A DNA stretch of 64,000 nt from Nothophaeocryptopus gaeumannii (Eukaryota > Ascomycota > Dothideomycetes > Mycosphaerellales > Mycosphaerellaceae), in the NCBI GenBank assembly GCA_031771865.1, contig JASISA010000041.1, positions 496,001 to 560,000 of the forward strand, in the 5' to 3' direction. The translations under genes and the position numbers were made by a program. Shown here piece after piece: positions 57,341-64,000 of this stretch. The notes below the pieces were generated by a model. That model saw only the letters and a list, made by a program, of their open reading frames with translations, was not told where the DNA came from and searched no databases. Within the stretch, counting starts at the first letter, position 1; every line of letters begins with the position of its first letter.

Positions 57341-59341
57341 TCATAATTCATCCCTCGCCTTTGTTGGCGCACCAGCATCGACGTCTCCCCTTCTTGCCTC
57401 AACGTCTCTCGACTGCGACAGACCTGCTTCCGCCCGGCCACTCACCCCCGGATTGGGAGCAGCGCCAGCTCCACCAATGCCACCCGTCCTCATCGGGGTC
57501 GCCATGGGGCCATCGGCAGCCGCTCCTGCAGTTGCCGGCCCGACGCCAGACGTAAAGCCCGACGTATATGAAGGGTACGAAGCAGATAGATAGTAACCCG
57601 GATGAGTCTGTCCAGCTATGATAGGACCGACGGGCTCTGGTGCGGAAGCTGCCGCAGCGGCGGCGGCGCGAAGCTCGGGTGTGCGTGACGAGGTAGGATA
57701 GAGACCGGTGGGAGGTGCTGTGTCGGTTGGCGCGAAACGGACTGGACGGTGTGAACGAGATGCGTAGCGGTCGTCAAGATGGCCGAGAAGAGGTGAGTGC
57801 GGCGGTGATGGTCTTGCTGTGGCGGAATTGAAGGGAGGCCGTATACGGAGCCTATCGTCCTCGTAATCTAAATCGGCAGCAGGTCGATCGTAACGGTCAT
57901 ACCGCCTTCGACCGTACTGGCTTGGCTCATACTTTGTCGTTCCTGGCTCGCGAAAGCGATCGATCGGGATATCGTCTTCATCGAAATGTGCACCGCCACC
58001 TCCGTCGAGATCACCAGGAGGGCGATGGTATGTGCGAGGTCTATTAGGTTGCGGGCCATCTGGAGGCTTTCTACCTGAGGGACCATTCGTACCTTGAGAG
58101 AAAAGTAAGTTGAGTGTCGAAAGTGGGTGTGCAGCAGTCTCTACTCACTCACCATGACCACTGGGGCCGCCAAACGGTTCATCGCCGTATCTCCCTCTCT
58201 TGTACACGCCATTCATGCCGAGAGGATCTGTAGGATCGTAGATTCCGGCTTCGGGTTGTGGCAGGCGACCCATTCCGTGATGAGGACCTCTTCGTGGATA
58301 TCTTCTCTCTGCAAAGGCACCGCCGGCACCGCCGTCGGGCATATAGTACTGCCCATTCCCAGCAGGATAATTCCCACCCATCGGCGGCCCGCCAGCAAAG
58401 CCACTATGTGGATTCGTAGGTTCAACAAAAGCAGGCGGCACAGGAGGTCGCATCCCACCAGGCATGTATGTCGGCGGATAAGGAGGCTGCTGAGGCATCC
58501 CCATGCCGTAACCCCCAGCACCAGTCCCATACGGCGTCGTGCCAGCTCCATACAGTCCATAAGCCTGCTGTTGTCCCATCATCTGACTCAACTGCGGCAT
58601 AACCTCCTGCAACGTCCTCAACATATTCTGTCTATACTGATCCTTTCGATGGTCCATCTCTGAACCGAACATGAAGGCGTCACGTTCGGCGAGATTGCGG
58701 TTAAAGTTTTGATACATCATGTGGAATTGGTTGCGGACGGAGTCTTCCATGCGTTCGAAGTCGTTGTAGGAGGGGTAGGAGCGTTTGCGCGAGCGGCGGG
58801 AGGAGTAGTGGTCGTCCCAGGGGCCCGATAGGTGAGGAAAGCCTATATCGATGATCAAGGAACTAGCTTTAAGGGAGACAGACGGTGTTTACGAAAGACT
58901 TACCATATCCTCCTCCACCACCATCCACCGGCGGCGCAGGAGGCCCACCACCACCTCCCCCTCTTCCTCTTCTCCCCATCTCTCTCGTCCAATATTCATC
59001 CAATACCTCTCCCAACCTCTCATAATCCCTCGTCGTCCAACTCCTCGGATCCTGCCAGGGCATACTCCCTGGCACATTCCCTCTCCCAGCCATAAAATCG
59101 CCCATCATATCCACAGGATCTCTATATCTCTCCCGACCTGCGAAGCCATCAGTGGTATGTTGGAGGTGCTGCGCTGGTCAGGAGGGAGCTTACCATCGCC
59201 TCCCCTTTCGACGTATACGTAGCGAGAGGAGCGGTGGTAGGGACGATCACACCAGCACGTCTCCCCAGGCGAGCCTCCGGGACAGGAGCGGAGGGTTTGC
59301 GAGGGGAGGAGGAGTTCAGTTTTGGAGGGTTGGATGCCCAT
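57341..59341 (-). CDS. Gly/Pro-rich low-complexity protein of unknown function
   Basis: Four exons on the minus strand, 59194-59341, 58904-59137, 58153-58842 and 57341-58092, give 607 residues. The introns are 56, 61 and 60 nt, all with GTAAG/GTGAG donors, and each junction is a split Gly codon. Features in order: a Cys-containing start (MGIQPSKTEL...), RERYRDPVDMMGDF, a poly-Gly/Pro run (about 108-127), then a helical, Met/Gln-rich segment (FERMEDSVRNQFHMMYQNF to QLSQMMGQQQAYG). Long Gly/Pro/Tyr-rich and Arg/Asp-rich disordered tracts and an Ala-rich run (RAAAAAAASAPEP) follow. The composition resembles RNA-binding or condensate-forming proteins, but no RRM, RGG cluster or zinc finger is present. 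Function unknown. The last exon is open for 752 nt with few Met codons. Confidence 0.7.
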
Positions 59342-60020
59342 CTCGAGCGTAGATAGAGCAGACTGGAGAATAGTGAGAACGTAGACGAGCCGTTAGAAGC
59401 AGGAAGCAAGGATGGCGAAAGGTACACCGAGTGACGGAGGGATCTCGAGCTCGTCCAAACAGACGGTGAGCGGACTCGGGCTCTTGAGCGGCGCACAGCA
59501 GCTCTGAGCTATACGGAGCAAACAATCATTAGTTTCGGGACGCGAGAAGCGATCGTGATTCGAGAGTATATTTTCCAGCCGGATCAATCAAGGCGCCCCT
59601 TTCGAACAAGGTCCGCGTACCGATCGGGAAGCTGCATGAGCTGTGTTTCTATCATCGTCAGCTCATGTGGTTTTGTGCGACTTGGCGAGCCGGAAAGGAG
59701 GAAGCTGAGCGCGATCGAAGTATTGAGATATCTCATTGCTTTGACTGTTATCCCGCTGAGATCCGTCTGGTGGGTCACTGGTTGACAGTAATATTAGTAC
59801 ACATCACCGCTAAACACTATTCACTTGCGTTGTCACCTCTCATCGCCTCTTTCGGCCATCGATTGTACACCAGGATTCGCTTGCATCCTCAGGCGCAAAA
59901 GGCCAATTGATACCCAGGCACTGCTCCTGAGAGGCATACACAGCTGATTGTAGCCCAGCACATTCCTCTCGATTTCATAGTTGAAGTTCGTCTTATCATT
60001 CGCGAACACTTGGGAAGCGA
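59342..60020. other. Intergenic region between two minus-strand genes
   Basis: It holds the upstream region of the Gly/Pro-rich protein gene and the 3' flank of set9. Small frames in both directions overlap and have no motif. Confidence 0.5.
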
Positions 60021-62609
60021 TCACATCGTCATCCGTCCCGCGCGAGTTCGCCGACTCCCGCCCCTGCGAGGACTGACACTGTCGCTCTCTTCGCTAGTCT
60101 GTCGCTCACTCATTTCTTTCTCACGGAGCAGATCAGGCAGTGTCTTCCGGCCTTTCTTCTCCGCCCTCTCTTCCTCTGGATCAATGAACCGATGGATCTC
60201 GCGATGATCCAGCACTCGCTCTTCCTTGTCGTGCTTGCCCTCTTTATCTGTTTTCGGCCAATAGTATCCATATAGCTTGCTGTGGCGCTCGCAGCGCGGG
60301 CAGGCGATGCGCGTGAGATAGGCTTCGGCTTGCACGAAGAACTCATCGCAATTGCGACATTCAACCCAGCGATGATACGTGGTAGAGAGGAGGGCTTTGC
60401 AGAGTGTGTAATCACCCGGAGTTCGAGGCTCGCCACGCTCAACATCCTCGTCATCCTCTTCTTCATCATCTTGAGCATCAATCTTCTCAATGCTGCGGAT
60501 CGGATCTGTGGAGGACTCCGCGGCCCCGGTTCGCGGACTCTTGCGGAGTGTTTCTCTCCCGCGTGTAATCTTCTCCGGAGAAAGAAGCTCGTCAGTCTGA
60601 GTACGTCCACCCTGTCGCGATGGGCTTCGCATCTGCGTGACGGTAGCTTCGGCTTTCGTAGCTGTAACTCGCGTGGTGCGCGTGCGCTTTAGTTCCTCAT
60701 CATCGTCCTTGATATACATAGCACAGACACTCTGACTAAAAGTGCCAGCTTGCATAGTCTCGAGCGATGTCGAGCTTGAAGCCAAGGAGGCTGACGAAGA
60801 GCTGTCGTTCCCATTAGATGATGGCGAGCTCTCGTTCGTACTGTCTGCCATGTCGTCTGTCCTAGGATACTTTCTCGGGCGTCCTCGTTTACGCTTCGGC
60901 GGCTCAGCTTGCGGCACAGGAGATGGCTGGATGCTGTACAAATCGGACCCAGAGTCATTTGCATTCGTGACATGCCGCAGGTTTGAGTAGCTGCGTTCTT
61001 TCTTGATTGAAGGCAGCTTCGACTTGGAGTGTCCGAAATAGTCCTTGATGCCAGAATCTGAAGTGATGGCGGGTGTGGCCTTTTCACTAGTCACGGGGGT
61101 GATATCTTCTGGAGCGGATAGACTGACCCGCTTGACGAACATTCCACCTCGACCACGCACAACGTTTCGACCATTAGCGGTGACCTCCGTCTTCAGTCCC
61201 GATGCTGAATCATCTCCATCGTCCACTTCGGAGGCAGGCCCTTTCGATTCCGGAGGAGTGAGATCAAGCGGATCTGATGCTGACAACCCGCGCTTTCGTC
61301 GATCGGTTCGATCAGCAACGCTTCCAAGAAGACGAAATACTCGATCCAAGAGCGGCTCTTCGGTCTCCTCCTTCTTCAACGGGCGCATAGATCCAACTTT
61401 GGCCGGCGCAGATCCAGGCGCTTGCATGGCGGCAAGCCTCCGTCTTGCCAGCTTTTGCGCTCTGAGCACAGCTTTGGGAATGAATCGACCTCGAGAATCA
61501 CGTTTGTTGCCTGTCGCATCAACTTCCGAATCAGAATCTGAGACGAACTCTTCATCGTCGTCTTCCGGATCCGGCTTCTTCGGCTTCGCCCTCACACGCT
61601 TGCGCCTAGGTAGTTCATCCTCATCCTCACTGTCGGCTGCTTCTCGTCGTCTTTTGGCGGGTCGACTGGCTGCAGGTCTGCGGTTTGTCGGCCTTTCGCC
61701 CTGCTGGTCTAGTTCCTCATCGGATTCCTCTCCGTCGCTGCTATCGTCGTGAATTACAGGTCCTTGAGGATCCCAGCCATTTCGCAGATTCTTTTCGCAA
61801 GTGGCGCAAAGACATTCGCAGTTGTCTTCGCCGAAATAGTCTTCGCCATATGTCACGGTGATCTCGTCTCCCACCGCAATGTCCTTGCGAGCGACAATCT
61901 TTATACCGTGAGGTCCGGTAGTGGTCAACTTTGCGTTGGAATCACAATCATGGTTGGCAAATCGTGCGGGTCCGAGGAAGAGTGACGGACGCTTTCGCCG
62001 ACTGGACAAGACAATGCTGAAGTCGGTGCGGCTAGAAAGCTCCTTCTCTTCCTTCTCTGTCATTTCGACCTGAATGCCGGCCAAGGCCCTAATCTCGTCT
62101 CCCCTCCGAATTGACTTGCGCGCGATGATACAGGCTTCGGCGGTTGTAATGGTATATCGGTTGGTTGTCGCGACTTCGAACGGACAGTCGGGCAGCCACA
62201 TATTAATGTACTTGCGCAGGTGTCGCACGAAATGCTCCCTCTCGTCCTCAGTCTTGAGACTGTTTCGGAAATTCTGCATGCCCTTTAACTTTAACAGCTT
62301 CTCTTGCGCCGCGGCTGGATCCTTATCGACAATGACATCCATTTGTACAATCTTGCATATCTCCTCCGAAACCATGTGACGGTTGCCGTGGAAAGTGGCT
62401 TTCAGCTTGCGAATCGTGGACCAGAAGTACGCCTGTCGTCTCGAGTGTCAGCAGTGATCGACCCCTGTGCAAAGCCTTTAACAGTCCAAGTTGGCGCATA
62501 CCTTATCGACGAGGGCGTCGGTGATAATGTCATCATAGTTGGCGAGTTGCGAGAGGGTCAGGCCGCCCTTCTTCTGCAATGCCTCCTCCAAGTCGGCCGC
62601 GTGAGGCAT
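60021..62609 (-). CDS. set9: Histone H4 lysine-20 methyltransferase Set9 (Suv4-20/KMT5 type)
   Basis: Two exons on the minus strand, 62502-62609 and 60021-62432 (intron 69 nt, GTATGC...CGACAG), give 839 residues. The N terminus (MPHAADLEEALQKKGGLTLSQLANYDDIITDALVDK, positions 1-36; AYFWSTIRK after the junction) is the helical region typical of Set9. The SET domain spans about 120-235, with RRGDEIRALAG, FLGPARFANHDCDSN (190-204), EITVTYGEDYF and a post-SET zinc knot NCECLCATCEKN. This matches fission yeast Set9, which methylates H4K20 and supports DNA-damage checkpoint signalling. The long C-terminal part is acidic/basic and disordered, with an AT-hook-like PKRKRGRPRKYP and a CxxC zinc pair (ECRNCDEFF...ACPRCE-type) near 720-750. 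Intact frame. Confidence 0.93.
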
Positions 62610-64000
62610 GGTTGTTATGCTGGCTGTGGAGGAGCAGCAGGGACTGACGCGCGGATCGACGACAAGAAGATGACAGTCGCGCCAATTGTTCCGTCTCGTA
62701 GCGCGGTGCCGTCGAGGTGTCCAGAAGCGACGCGTTCAGTCGCGCAACACAAGAAACGCCGTCGGGTCTCCCTCTACAGCCGCATTCCAGCCAACGCCAG
62801 CGCCTTCCTTCGCCCTCCAGTCCCGCTCTTTATGCTTCGTGTTGTTTGATCAAGTATATCATTCTTTCCGTCGACAGTGGTGGATGTCAGGGTGTAGTGG
62901 AAGATTGTCGAATGCTAGCGGAAAGCAAATGGAACATAGATTGGAGGAGGTTGCGGTGGCATTGGTATGTGCGGAGTCGCGTGGTCGGTACGTTGTTCGA
63001 TTCAGGTGTGAGGCTCGAGGGGAGGGATGCGCGCTGCACGGCCGATGCGCTTCGGTGTTGTCCAGCCATTTCAATTCCAACCCAATTGTCAAGTCAGACT
63101 CGGCCCGTTCCCGTACAGGATTGGGTAAACAAGCAGGTAATGAGTATGCCCAAGAGGATGAAGGAGTGTTCACTTCGTGAGGGCCTACATACGTCATATT
63201 AGGTGACAACAACACCTCAAAATCGCTATATCATTGATTTCTACGGCTTCATTTTCTATAGTATGCTTATTTGTGTAGACAGCAATCCCAAGTTTAATAT
63301 GGTGCTGCAGTATGAAATTCGGGTGCCAAGGCGCTAGCGTGATGCCGGCAAAGAAGGATTATACCGGCCCTCGGAGCTGTTGTTATCTTCGACAGATAGA
63401 ATGGACTCAATGACTAATGTTGCCATCGTACCGGTGATGAAGGTGTCGTAATCGTAATCATTGTGCTCTCGTCTGTTGGATAGATACTGTCCCTGGCGGA
63501 TGGAATCTGGCTGTAGTCGATTGAATCCCAGCCCCAGCGTACGGTGCCCCGTCCTTCGCAACCGTACCGTCGGCCTCTCCACTAAACTCCTCGATTGCGC
63601 GTTAATTTGCAGCAACCCGGTCGTGGCCGTCCGTAGATTCTCCTGTACAGGAGGATCCAAGATGTGTTCCGTATGCGTTACTCGGAAAGAAAGGATGGTA
63701 AGTCTAGTTTTCGTCCGGCAATTCTTGAAATGGCAGTCCAGTGTAGAAATAGTTCTGCTCCGCCAGCTCAAGTTTCAACACTGAGATGCTTATCTCGGAG
63801 GTCTTAGGAAAGTACAGTAAGAGCTGGCCTTGGCTGTTGGTGGGTTGGTGGATGCGCTTCACCGGCCATTTTGGGTTGTAACACTGGGAACATCGTGGGA
63901 TCAGATGTTATATTATCTTATATCTTCCTATACACTTTCTAGAGACTGTGAGAAAAGTCCAAGATTGAAGGAAGGTCGTTTTTGATGTTGGCACAAGCAT
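62610..64000. other. Intergenic region to the right edge
   Basis: The left end is the upstream region of set9. Minus-strand frames at 62859-63215 and 63334-63771 start at TTG, not ATG, and show no motif. The last 150 bases are A/T-rich. No gene is supported. Confidence 0.5.

Noticed and set aside
1..64000. tRNA, 5S rRNA or CRISPR array
   Set aside because: Scanning by eye for A/B-box pairs, 5S core and regularly spaced repeats found none; a covariance-model search would be needed to exclude a tRNA firmly.

Overview
The window is nuclear DNA of a filamentous ascomycete (Pezizomycotina). The evidence is many short spliceosomal introns (45 to about 150 nt, mostly GTRNGY...YAG), well-spaced monocistronic genes on both strands, and a gene set typical of that group: a HET-domain protein, a velvet regulator, Bud4, Set9, Mrh4, a BIM1/X325 copper protein and a GPI-type phospholipase B. 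Class Dothideomycetes (Mycosphaerella-like) is my impression, not something the sequence proves. I see no intact transposon, CRISPR array, rRNA or tRNA.

Layout. 1-10 kb: an edge fragment, an F-box-like protein, a HET protein, a small Ser/Pro-rich protein and a secreted BIM1-like copper protein, with wide gene-poor gaps. 10-22 kb: an MFS transporter, a PHD-finger protein and a 2,423-residue USP-family deubiquitinase with an internal ubiquitin-like segment. 22-30 kb: a broken phospholipase B gene, a RING/ZZ/ZZ/ZZ/SH3 ubiquitin ligase and a conserved protein with N-terminal RQPS repeats. 30-41 kb is a dense housekeeping block: Pin1/Ess1 prolyl isomerase divergent from RPB9, then Mrh4 mitochondrial helicase divergent from Bud4. 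41-47 kb: a short-chain dehydrogenase, an aldo-keto reductase with a signal peptide, and a divergent CTP synthase. 46.5-57 kb is gene-poor apart from a velvet (VelC-type) gene, which has about 6.5 kb of gene-free DNA upstream. 57-63 kb: a low-complexity Gly/Pro-rich protein and Set9, the H4K20 methyltransferase.

Functional themes. Several genes act in chromatin and transcription (PHD protein, Rpb9, Pin1/Ess1, Set9, velvet factor) and two in ubiquitin biology (giant USP, RING-ZZ-SH3 ligase). They are interspersed rather than clustered, and I see no biosynthetic cluster. The observations most worth a second look are: a phospholipase B gene with two single-base frameshifts plus an in-frame stop just before a GPI-like tail; an open reading frame with a four-Cys motif running into the long second intron of RPB9; a CTP synthase with substitutions at normally invariant motif positions and a seven-tract C/G-rich element 7 bases upstream of its start; a Pin1 gene with a 3-nt first and 10-nt last coding exon; and a GC-AG intron in the dehydrogenase gene. 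All splice models were read by eye from frame, splice consensus and family conservation, without transcript data.
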